Below, one piece after another: positions 1 to 10,400 of a DNA stretch of 64,000 nt (its first letter is position 1; the number at the start of each line of letters is the position of its first letter). The DNA lies in IMG/VR virus record IMGVR_UViG_3300025151_000028, positions 1-64,000 of that record; one strand, given 5' to 3'. A program made the translations under genes and the position numbers. The notes beneath the pieces were generated by a model. It worked only from the letters and a program-made list of their open reading frames with translations, was not told where the DNA came from and searched no databases. This DNA is from a virus.

Positions 1-873
1 TATTTTTTCAGGTTCTGATTTAGCTGCATCAAGTGTAAGCTCACTTAACATTCTGTTTTGTTTAGCTCTAGCTAATGTTTCTTTTTGTGCTTTGAGTTGC
101 TCCTTAATAGATATTACATCACTAACAATAGGAATACCAAAGTCTTGCACCGCTTTAGAATTGTATATTCTTTGAGCTCCTTGTAAGAATGATTCAGGAC
201 TTCCGTCAGGATTATATCTACCCATTCTAGATGGTCCAGAATCTCCTAAATCAAAATCAAACTGAGGAGTACCTATTCCATCTTGACCTTTGGGCACTTC
301 GTGTGTATATCCTAACTTCTCCATTTTTAAATGATCCTCTAACTTATTAGCTTTATACCCCTTACCAGTTTTAGGATCATACATCATGTGAGGTTCAAAC
401 TTTTTAACCTTACCACCCTTTTTCATAGGAAGAGAGCCCATAATATCTGATGCACTACTTCCACCTTGACCACCACCAATACCACCACCAGATATTAGAC
501 CTTCTAGTCCACCTTCACCAAGAGCACTATTTAACATACTCATCAATCCACCACCAGAATCATCACCCTGTTGTTCCTGGCTTGCTGAAAGATAAGCCTG
601 ATCTTTCATATCTTCTATTGTTTCATCATAACTCTTTTGACCCATTTGTTTTGCCACTGTATCAAATAAGAAAGCCTCATCTATACGAGTGGGTGGGCGG
701 TTACCTTTAGGTGTTTTTATGTTTGGAATCATAGCTCCTATATTAGCCTTCTTAGCCATAAGTTTCTTTACAGCTTTTCCGTGCTTTTTCATAAAGGCTT
801 CCTCATTAGGAAACTTCTTGTAAAACTCTGCTTCAGACTTAACGCCTGCTATCTTTAAAAATTCAGCTTTCAT
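1..873 (-). CDS. Probable virion cargo protein, crAss-like (partial, 3' end beyond window)
   Basis: An open frame of 291 codons runs from an ATG at 873 to the left edge without a stop, so the C-terminus is missing. The N-terminus (EFYKKFPNEEAFMKKHGK, residues 15-32) is Lys-rich and amphipathic. I recall this type of start from proteins encoded after the muzzle gene in crAss-like phages. Residues about 105-135 are Gly/Ser-rich and probably flexible. The gene begins just after the stop of the 890-residue protein, so the two are probably co-transcribed. Packaging into the virion is inferred from position only; no enzymatic motif is visible. Confidence 0.6.
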   Translation of the reverse strand, partial: MKAEFLKIAGVKSEAEFYKKFPNEEAFMKKHGKAVKKLMAKKANIGAMIPNIKTPKGNRPPTRIDEAFLFDTVAKQMGQKSYDETIEDMKDQAYLSASQEQQGDDSGGGLMSMLNSALGEGGLEGLISGGGIGGGQGGSSASDIMGSLPMKKGGKVKKFEPHMMYDPKTGKGYKANKLEDHLKMEKLGYTHEVPKGQDGIGTPQFDFDLGDSGPSRMGRYNPDGSPESFLQGAQRIYNSKAVQDFGIPIVSDVISIKEQLKAQKETLARAKQNRMLSELTLDAAKSEPEKI

Positions 874-874
874 A

Positions 875-3547
875 TTAGTGGTATTTGTCTAACCAGCCGC
901 CTGGTTGTGGGGTGTTATAGTTTGTAAAGTTAGTCAATTGGTTTAACTCTACCAAAGATTTTCCATCTCTGGCCATAGGAAACTCTGTAACGCTGTTTCC
1001 TTTAAACTTGTAATCTTCTCCTGGTTGCATCACCTTTATATCACCAGCGTCAGATACTCCAAGTACAGGGTAGTTAACACCCTTCATTGTTATATTGTTG
1101 GAATTGATTTTAGTTACCTCTCCTGGATATGCTAATTGTCCTCTATTATCTTCTATCACACCACCTTCTTGAAACTTATCTAGCCATCCACCATCTTGAG
1201 CCTTCTGACAACTACCCTTACTAAAAGGTGTTTTACCAGCAACTGCTTTATATCCTGGCCAGCATCTTCCACCATTTTTCATTTGTGGTGCACCAATAGC
1301 AATAGGAGCTGCTACTGCAGGTAGAACTTTAAATAGATTCTTAAATGCTTCTTTATCTTTTATCATTTTAAAGAATCGTGGACTTACTGAGGTTTTACCT
1401 GCCTTACCGTCTGATATTATTTTTTTTATCAAATCATCAGAAACTTCATATTGTTTCTCTGTTCCCCAAAACTTTTTAGGTATGTAGTCCATTCTTAGTT
1501 CATCTATCCTTGCAGCAACTTCTTGTGGTCTAGATAGATATTCTATTGTTTCTGCTGTATCATCTCCTAAGTTCTTTATGTTTCCATAAACCTTTTCGAT
1601 GCTCTTTTTATTAGATCCTGTTAGCACCTTAGCATAGTCATCCGTCACTTGAGGAACAGCAGATTGAATTGTTCTAGCATACTCAGGTTTGGTAGCTCTT
1701 GCACCAGCATCCATTGCATGTTTGTTTTCATGCGCAACAGTTCTTCCAAGTCTCCAATTTCTTTGGGATAAATTCGGATAAGCTGATTCAAACCTAGGAA
1801 GAGAAATAAGTGCTCTATTTTCTGAAGCTCTAAAGAACCCTAATGTATTAGGATTATCAGCAAAATATTTTATATCATCAGCACTTGTAGGAGTCATCAC
1901 TTTAGTAAACCTTCCTGTTGCTTCTAGTTGATCTGCATTCATTCTAGCATTATTAGCGTAGTTTATCTTTTTAGCTCCTTCAACCATCTGGTCTTTTAAC
2001 CTTCTTAACACCATTGCATCATCAGCAAGTCTTGGAAAAGTTTTCTCAATATAAGACAAAGGCATAGCTAGTTCTCCACTTGCTGTAAATAGCTCTGGTT
2101 GTTTTCTTTTTAATTGTTCAAGTGATGAGTTATATAAATTTTGATTATTACGAAGTTGCCTAGTTAGTGCAGGATCATTAAACTGAAACGTAAAGTCATC
2201 AAACCTTGTTCTAAATCCTGGAGCTGACATCCAACTTTTAGTAAAGTCTGCAGCTTCATTAACAGGATTTTGATTATATCCTCTAAATAGCGATTTGAAT
2301 TTTCCTCCTTTTACTATTTCTTTAAGTTGTGTCAAACCCACTCTAGTGTCTGACAAAGGGTTAGTAAGATTAGCTGCTACTTTTTCAATTGAATTAAAAT
2401 CATTTAGAAGTGATTTTCTTAGTGAAGGTGCTGCTGCATCAACACTTGCATCTACTGGTCTATAGTTTCCAAATATATTCTTCTTATATAAATTTACTTG
2501 GTCTATAGGTATGTTTTGATTGGTAGCCATACTCCAATCAGAACCTTTATATCTTCTAAAAAACTTTGAAGCATCTGAAGGAATTTCAGCAACAACTCCC
2601 TTACCGTATTGATTAGCTACATTAAGACGTGGAGAAACATATAAATTATTAAATCTTTTTGCCATGTCAAATGGACCAACCATTGCTGGAGCAATTTGAT
2701 CTGCAGGTTTTGCTCTCAATACACCACTTGTTAAAGCGTCATCTAGTCCAGATTGTCCAAGACCTCTATAGTACATGTTTGGTTTGGATTTCAATGCATT
2801 CGTAAAAGGTGCCATAAGAGGTTTTTTAAACAAACCTGCACCTATGTATGTTGTGGGATCTGTTACTATATCAAGAGCAATTGCTCCAACTGGATTCTGA
2901 ATGTTTAATACTTGAGATGGTGTTCTCTGTGTATCATATGTAAGTGCATTTAAAAAGTTAGAATCTCTACCTCTTAATGCTTCTATACCCTCCACCATGA
3001 GTGATTGAGGAACTTGTAATGCAGATAAGGGTTGTTTTACTAACATACCTGTTACCATATCTCTGGTGTCTTCAGCTAGCCCTCTATCTGTTTGAGCAGC
3101 TCTTCTTACACCTCTACCAATTGGTCCTGGATCATTAAAATACTCTTTCTGCTGTGCAGAGAGTTTATCATACAAAGGATATTTCTCATAGTCTACACCT
3201 GCTGTAATAACTATCTCATCTAATGGATTAGGTACATCAGCAAATCTACCTTCTCTATATGCAGCTTCATATTCAGGTGTACCATACATCACTGTTCCAT
3301 CCTGAGCTTTCTTAGGTTCTTCAGGAGATGTTCCAGACGTACGTGCATACATCATACCAGACGCACCAGGAAGACTTCCTCCCATAGCAAACTTATCTAA
3401 CCAACCACCGTTCAGTTTTTTTAAAGGCGTAGCACCACCAGCAACAGCTCCAAAGAACTTCTTTTGTTTCTCTGTAAGCGCTTTACCTCGAACTGTTCCA
3501 TCTTCGAGTATCTTCTTTGCTTTATGTGCTGTTAAACCTTTTGCCAT
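875..3547 (-). CDS. Multidomain putative cargo/effector protein with ADP-ribosyltransferase-like and HExxH zincin segments
   Basis: 890 residues. Three copies of a GGWLDK(F/Y) motif lie near residues 47, 786 and 883, a motif I associate with crAss-like virion proteins. Residues about 258-355 contain YYRG (Tyr-Arg), a YVSPRLNVANQYG segment and an IPIDQVNLY strand, an order resembling the Arg and Ser-Thr-Ser regions of ADP-ribosyltransferases; this is weak evidence. Residues 606-610 are HENKH, a zinc metalloprotease HExxH motif, with a possible third ligand E676 in RPQEVAAR. A hydrophobic stretch lies at about 742-752. A Cys-containing segment (WPGYK..GK.PF..GSC) precedes the second GGWLDK. The ATG overlaps the end of the next upstream gene at 3547. 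Delivery into the host is inferred. Confidence 0.6.
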   Translation of the reverse strand: MAKGLTAHKAKKILEDGTVRGKALTEKQKKFFGAVAGGATPLKKLNGGWLDKFAMGGSLPGASGMMYARTSGTSPEEPKKAQDGTVMYGTPEYEAAYREGRFADVPNPLDEIVITAGVDYEKYPLYDKLSAQQKEYFNDPGPIGRGVRRAAQTDRGLAEDTRDMVTGMLVKQPLSALQVPQSLMVEGIEALRGRDSNFLNALTYDTQRTPSQVLNIQNPVGAIALDIVTDPTTYIGAGLFKKPLMAPFTNALKSKPNMYYRGLGQSGLDDALTSGVLRAKPADQIAPAMVGPFDMAKRFNNLYVSPRLNVANQYGKGVVAEIPSDASKFFRRYKGSDWSMATNQNIPIDQVNLYKKNIFGNYRPVDASVDAAAPSLRKSLLNDFNSIEKVAANLTNPLSDTRVGLTQLKEIVKGGKFKSLFRGYNQNPVNEAADFTKSWMSAPGFRTRFDDFTFQFNDPALTRQLRNNQNLYNSSLEQLKRKQPELFTASGELAMPLSYIEKTFPRLADDAMVLRRLKDQMVEGAKKINYANNARMNADQLEATGRFTKVMTPTSADDIKYFADNPNTLGFFRASENRALISLPRFESAYPNLSQRNWRLGRTVAHENKHAMDAGARATKPEYARTIQSAVPQVTDDYAKVLTGSNKKSIEKVYGNIKNLGDDTAETIEYLSRPQEVAARIDELRMDYIPKKFWGTEKQYEVSDDLIKKIISDGKAGKTSVSPRFFKMIKDKEAFKNLFKVLPAVAAPIAIGAPQMKNGGRCWPGYKAVAGKTPFSKGSCQKAQDGGWLDKFQEGGVIEDNRGQLAYPGEVTKINSNNITMKGVNYPVLGVSDAGDIKVMQPGEDYKFKGNSVTEFPMARDGKSLVELNQLTNFTNYNTPQPGGWLDKYH

Positions 3548-4410
3548 TACTTATATGATATTTGTGATGGTGTTACAATAAACTGACTTATAATGTGTGT
3601 TGTTGATGAGTCATCAAGTATATGTCTCACCTTTAAGTTTTTAGCTCTAAGGGTTGACTTACCAAATGATTTAGGACCATAATCCATATTAGATTGATTT
3701 ATAACTTTATCAATAGAAAGAGATTCACAAGATGTATTAAATAATGGTATCTGCTCATCTTTCTGTAATGCCCAGAATGTATTATACTGATAAAAGTTAT
3801 CACTTTTGGTGAATGTAATAGTCTTACTGTCATTATTTAATATAGGATATTGCATATATGCTGACAGATTATTTTCTGGCTTAGGAACAAGTTCTAACAA
3901 TCCTGTAGATTGTTGGCCATTATATAATACAGCCTTGTTAAACCATTTATCATCTATTTGTACCTTTCTATTACTATCAAAAGCTCCAGCTGTTGAAGGT
4001 AAGTATCTATACACTTTACTATAGTCTTTTACATTCTGAAGTATCTCATCGTTATATTTATAAGCAAATGGGTATTCTATAATGTAGGGTTCAATATTAC
4101 CATAGTAATAATTATATATCTGTGGATTCTTTAGATGTGTCCACAAACATCCTGTAGTATCTTGAGCATATTTAGCTTCCTGATATTCATCTATAGGAAT
4201 ATCTACAAGTTGTACAAATTTTTCAAATTTACAATCTCCGTTTGATCTAATTATAATTGATTGAATAATATCATCAACTTCAACAGTAATTCCATTTATC
4301 AAATCCTCTCTGCTCACACCCTCTAATAACACACCTCCTGATGGATCAAGTATGTCAAATGGGCCTGCGTTTGGTCCAGAAAAAGTTAATTTTATTACTA
4401 TTGTTTTCAT
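3547..4410 (-). CDS. Structural protein with small N-terminal fibre module
   Basis: 287 residues. The first ~60 residues (TIVIKLTFSG..AGPFDILD) match the repeated module found at the starts of the fibre-cluster genes near 14.7-22.8 kb: a beta strand, the G-P-F-D-(I/L) core, then a second strand pair ending near a Cys. This copy has lost the Y-S-D..F-T-T-P-F part. The remainder is a unique mixed domain without a motif I recognise. It lies one base after the muzzle-like gene. The module suggests a virion surface or assembly part; the function is unknown. Confidence 0.6.
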   Translation of the reverse strand: MKTIVIKLTFSGPNAGPFDILDPSGGVLLEGVSREDLINGITVEVDDIIQSIIIRSNGDCKFEKFVQLVDIPIDEYQEAKYAQDTTGCLWTHLKNPQIYNYYYGNIEPYIIEYPFAYKYNDEILQNVKDYSKVYRYLPSTAGAFDSNRKVQIDDKWFNKAVLYNGQQSTGLLELVPKPENNLSAYMQYPILNNDSKTITFTKSDNFYQYNTFWALQKDEQIPLFNTSCESLSIDKVINQSNMDYGPKSFGKSTLRAKNLKVRHILDDSSTTHIISQFIVTPSQISYK

Positions 4411-4411
4411 A

Positions 4412-7400
4412 TTAAACTGGGGGATTAGTAGTACTAGTTGTCGTTGTATAATCTGGACATGGTCCTATTAATGTTGCACCTATTATTCCTAGACCTGCAC
4501 ATACTATTTGTGTTTGTCCACTACCTAAACTTATTACTTGTTGCTGACCAAAACAATCTGTATAGTATGTTGCTATTGGTCCACTTACTTCATACTCATA
4601 GCAAGTTGGTGAAATTGTAGTAGTGCTAGTTGTAGTAGATGTGCTAGTACTTGTTGTGGTTGTATTTTCAATTCCACAATTTAGATATGCTGCTGATTGG
4701 CTAAGTGTTTTAAAATCTATAGGACTTGCATTTGGTGGAGGAAAATTAGGATCTGTTTCAGTTACATTAACAAGCCCTTGGATTGGGTCAAATATATATA
4801 ATATACTATCAATTAAAACTTTAATTATACAATCACATTCAAATAACATAATGCGTCCAGTGAGCTGTCCAAGACTTACATCTAATTCAACATTACCACT
4901 AGAGTAATCAAATTGTGTAATGTAGTAGTCTAGTCCGTCTTTAGATATTAAAACTAACTTATTTTCTTTAGTGTATAATAAATTACTTTCGACAACTCTA
5001 TTTAGTTGTATTTCAAATTGTACATTTACTACAGCTGTATTTGCTGTAATATCTATTTCTAGAATCTTCTGTGGAGCTGTAGTAGAATTTACACCTAATA
5101 ATACTGTATCACTTAGTGCAATGTTACCTGCAACACTTGGAGTTTCTCCATATGTTATATCTCTATTGAATGTTGCTGTAAATGGAGAAAGTGTAATGTC
5201 CCATTCTTTTATGTCTGTATCTATAGTCCATAACTTACTTGACGTAAAAGCAACACCTGTTGTTGCTGAGTATACAAATCCTGGAACATTTACATAACCA
5301 TCTTGTGAAGTAGAGTCTTCAGAACCTCCACTTACGTATAAACCTTCAGGGGTTACTGAAATAAATCCACAACATTCATCTAGTTCTGGTGGAGGAGCTA
5401 TAGTAGTAGTTGTACTTAAACAGGAATCACAATATTCTATTTGTTCAATTCTAGAATTAGAAGCTACATAAAAGACACTATCGGTATTTTCTGTATTAGA
5501 ATACCAACCTTCTGAAAGACCTTCACAATATGGAGCTATTGGATCCCAAACATATACTGCTTCACCTATATCATAACTATCATAAGAAACTTGTATATAA
5601 ATTCCTAATACATTTGGAGATATTAAATTCATTGCTCTACACGCATCTTGTGATGAGCCTGTACTAATTGTTGGAGATCCTCCAACTATTTGATATCCTT
5701 CTAAAAAACTATCAGTTATTGAATTCTCTGACGGAGTGTAGCATGGAGCTGTTGTAGTAGTAGTTATTGTTATTATTCCTGTACCACCAGTAAGTTCACA
5801 AAAAGTAGGTGTAACTTCACCACCCTCTATTACTAAATCTCTAAATGTACTAGTAGTTGTTGTAGTTGGAAATAGTGTTGTTTTTGTAGTAGTGGTGGTA
5901 GTGGTTGGTAAAGTAGGAGGTAATAACTCACCTGCTATAACTTCAAGATTTCCAAAACCATCACTTGTACAACATCCATTTACTCCTGAATAGAAGAAGT
6001 TATTCTCTCCTATGTAGAAGTTTGGAATATATGAATGAAAAGATATCCAACTCTTTGTGTTAAAGTCAAAAGAAATTGTCCAAGATTTATTACAGAAGTA
6101 TTTTTCATCTTCAAGATACACTATGTGTCTTGGAGGGTCACTTTTTGCAGTTGTAGTAGTAGTTGTTACTTGTACTGTTGTTGTAGTAGTAGTAGTTTTT
6201 CTTATTGTAGTACTAGTTGTAGTAGTACCATTAGTTGTTGTAGTTGTTGTTGTGTCTCCACAAGCACCCTGCACTATAAGACTTATATTACTATATACTA
6301 TTTGACGAGCACATATTTCAATACCTTGACAAATTGTAGAACCACATTCAAGTAAAATAGTTTCTACATAATCTTCTCCACAAGGAACATATTGTATATT
6401 TATAGTATCGTCAAATGGTTGACTTTTATATAAAGTACAAACTTGTGGTAAACGTGATGTTGGATCTGCTTGTGCAAAAAGAGGAGCTGCTGTTCCTTCA
6501 ATGTAGAACTCTCCTGTATCTTCATCATATTTAATATCATTACGAAGAGGGATATAATCACGCTTGGTAATAATTACTCTTTCAAACTTACTATCATAGA
6601 CACCATGTAGTCCTATACCATTGAAATGGTTGTCTGTAGGTACATTTGGGAAGTATTGTAATATTTCAAACGGTAAGTGATCTGCCATGAACCTATTTAC
6701 ACCAGAACCAAATGCTGTAAGATCTTGAACTTTAGTTCCTGAAACTAAGAACACTTGTCCTCTCTTAGCATCTACAGTGATTTGACCTTGAGGTATTTTT
6801 AGTAAGAATTTATTCTGGCTTCCTACATATCCTAAATCTGTTTCAGCAAAGTCAATTGGTGGAGAACTATCAAATAGTCTTGGGTTACCAATATATGCAG
6901 CTTGTGGATTACTTGTATCAATTGTGAGAAGGTTGTTATATAATAATGACTTGTTCTCAAATCGTGCAAGTATTGCTTTGTTTTGAATACCATCCAATGA
7001 TGTAAGGTTTCCATAGTTCTGTGGGAAATCATGGAACGATAATGCTCTGTAAACTAACCAGTTATTAACTCTAGAGTCAGCAGTTGTTATAGCTGCATCT
7101 GAATAAATAGCTCTAAATGGAAACACTGTGTAACATAAGTCATCTTTCCAATCTGGAGGTAGATGTGAGAATACATTTTCTTTATTCTGTTTAGAATATG
7201 TTACATTATAATAATATGTGTTATCCTGCGCAATAGGTACGTTTGTTTCTTGTAACCAATCATCAGGAATACCAGAACTTACATGAGGCCAGAAGTCCCC
7301 TTCTTTATTATTAAATGCTTGTCGTAAGTCTGTGTTGTATGTAGTTTCACAATAGAAGTTTGGAATACCATATGCAAATAAATACATATATCCATCATAG

Positions 7401-10400
7401 AAAGTTCTATATGATCCTCCTCCTGGTTCTATAGTAGATGGATCATTAGGACAATCAAAGTTGTGTGCCTTGTATGAAATTAAGTTTCTTACAGGAGTTG
7501 TACTACCACCATCTTCTAAATCATAATCTTCTAATATAGATCTTGCAGAGTGCCAATATCTTGGGTATCCAATATTACCAATCTCATCGTAAAATATATC
7601 ACTATCATCTGGAGCACCCACTCTATTATCTATAAAGTATGGAAGCTTTGTTTTAAATGCAAATCTAGAAATAAATGTATCCCCACCAAATATTGTAGAA
7701 GTTCCTGTGTCTTCTATAAGTGCTTGGTATCCTGTGTCAATAGTAGTATATGAATACATTTGTCCATATTGATTTGGAAAAATGTTTTTCATAGATGCAT
7801 AGTATGATACTACTGTAAGATCTTGTTCTTTTTCAGGAGTAGCACATGCACCTTTATTACCTATTGTAAATCTAGATTTATCTTCTATAAGTGGCTCCCC
7901 TCCACTAAGTAAACTAGGTGTTTGACTTGGAAAAGGTAAAGGGGGAACAGACACTGTATTACTACTAGGTAATTCTCTTTCCTCCAATGTTTTTATAAAC
8001 ACAGAAGTCTCTCTGTTCCAGTTATTTATAGAATACTCTTCTTTAGGACCTAACGATTGTACACCTGGTATCAAGTATCTAGTTAAATCTATATCCCTTT
8101 GTTTAATTCCTCCATTTATGTTATTACCTACATCAAAAGAATAATCATAGTTAGCTCTAGAATTAAACGACATTGCATAGTTCTTTCTTGTAATACCATT
8201 TATGTAGATAGTTAGATATGCTTGATATGCTGTAAACATTACACCAAGACTTTGTGGATTTGATAAATCAGCCATCTTTTTTGAACTATCTAATGCATCT
8301 TGCTGAGCTTCTTTAGAAAGAAGTTTATAGTTAGCATTATCTTTAACTTGTACCCAGTGAGCTTTTCCACCACCGAACATTACACTCTCAAGCTTTAATA
8401 CACTTCCTAAGAATGGTTGACCAAAAGATGTTTCTGGTGAATTAAATACTTGTCTGTATGTAATCTCTCCATCTTCTTGTTCTTCAATTGAAGGTTGAGG
8501 TTTTTCATCTTTACAGCCTAAAGACGATCTTCTACTTTTTGTTCTTCTTCCATACCACCCATTATTACTTGTACTATCTCCTTCATAATCAGAACCTTTT
8601 TTAACCCCTGGAGGATTTTCAACTTCTCCAGGATCAAACACTTCCTCTGGCATTAATGTCTGTCTAGGTCTACAACAATCTAGCCAACCAAGAGGTCCAG
8701 CCCAAACTCTACCACAATATGTTACGTCTGGTTCTGGTGCTCCCACTTCAGTAATAACTGTATATTTCTTTGAAGTACCTAACGCTCCATTATCAAACAT
8801 ATATTGTGTTCTAAATACCCCATTAACGTAAGGTGTATCATTCCAATCAGTGAATGGATCAAACCAACGTATTCTGTGTCCACATGAAGTAAGCGTATTA
8901 TCAGTAAATACTCTCCATACATCATAATTACCAGGACCAATTACCATCTTACCTAAAAGTGGAACAGGTCTTGTTAATGAACAGATTTCAACAACTTCAT
9001 CTAAGTCTATAACTGCTTGTGTCACTTTACCATTAAGTGCACTAGTATACTCAAATACACCCTGATTTTCATTTACTGTTACTTCAAGTCCTTGTATTAT
9101 TGCAAGAAAAGTACTTGTATCTGGTTCAGCTTCTGGTAAATACACCAAGTATGCTTCAGAGTCAGCACTCCATGCATTATTGTTTGCTAACACATATGGG
9201 TCTGAAGATAGGTCATTATATGGATAGTTAGGGTAGTAGTAGTCTTCTTCATCTCTAGTATACTTGTTTACATTTCTAAGTATACCTTTTGCTACTATAG
9301 ATTTGTTTGTTCCTCTGTCAGCTCTTACAATCTTGTAGGCAACAATATCATCTTTCTGATCTTGTGTTAATCCAGAATTTTGTATCAATGTATGCACCTG
9401 CGAATTATCTAATCGTACACCAATAGGAAACACAGCATCGTTCTGCATTGTAGGTACAATTTTATCATTGTCATACACTATTGGTCCGTTTTCTATAATA
9501 GGACTTACTGCTACATCTGGAAACTTGTGATGTCTAATAGGTTGTTCAGATAAATCTCCCCACACATCTGGTTCACAAGGATATGTTTCTGTTGATTCCC
9601 AGTATGCAAACTCACCGTATTCCCATGGTCCTTTATAGTTTGCATCATTAGATTGACCAACAGAAGGTCCTGTTACAGAAGCTGTATTATATATTTTCCA
9701 CCAAGGTTTAAATCCTACATCACCAGCATAGTAGTCAGGGTCTCCAATAAAATCGTTATTTTGATTAATTCCTGAATCAGCTACATCAGGATAAGCTTCG
9801 TTAGCACCCCTTTCTCTTCCTGGAATGTGGAAACCATCTGTCTGTTTACCATTCTTCAATAAAAATACAATTTCAAATGCATACACTTCATCACGCATGT
9901 ATCCACGAAGATTTACAGCATTTAATTCATCTGCATAATTTTCATCTGCTGGTATTCTGTATGTCTCCCAACCAAGTGTTATTTGATTTGCGATTGACTG
10001 ATAGTTAATCCTATCAATAGATGTAAGATTGTCCCAAACAAGAACATCTTGTACAGCTGTAACATCTTGTGCAATATCATAATATGGAAACTTTTCAAAT
10101 ATATCTGATATGGAAAGTTGTATAGGTGACTGATCTCCTCCTGTATAAGTTACTTCTCTTGTAGAATCTTCAATACTATATGTACCAACAATTTCAACTG
10201 AAGTTATGTTATTTATAGTTTTTATTACGGCTAAGTTGTAATATTCAAACTGTCCTGATAAATCTAAATTAGATATACCTACAACAATAGATTTTCCCAC
10301 TGGATAATCAAAGTTTACTGTTGTTGTAAACTCATCAGCAATAGGTAAAGGGTTAGTTACAGAATAGAATGAAGTAAGTTCGTTACCACTTGCGTCTGAG

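Noticed and set aside
6832-7032. Minus-strand ORF inside the muzzle-like gene
   Set aside because: It is an out-of-frame shadow of the long gene with no leader or domain support.
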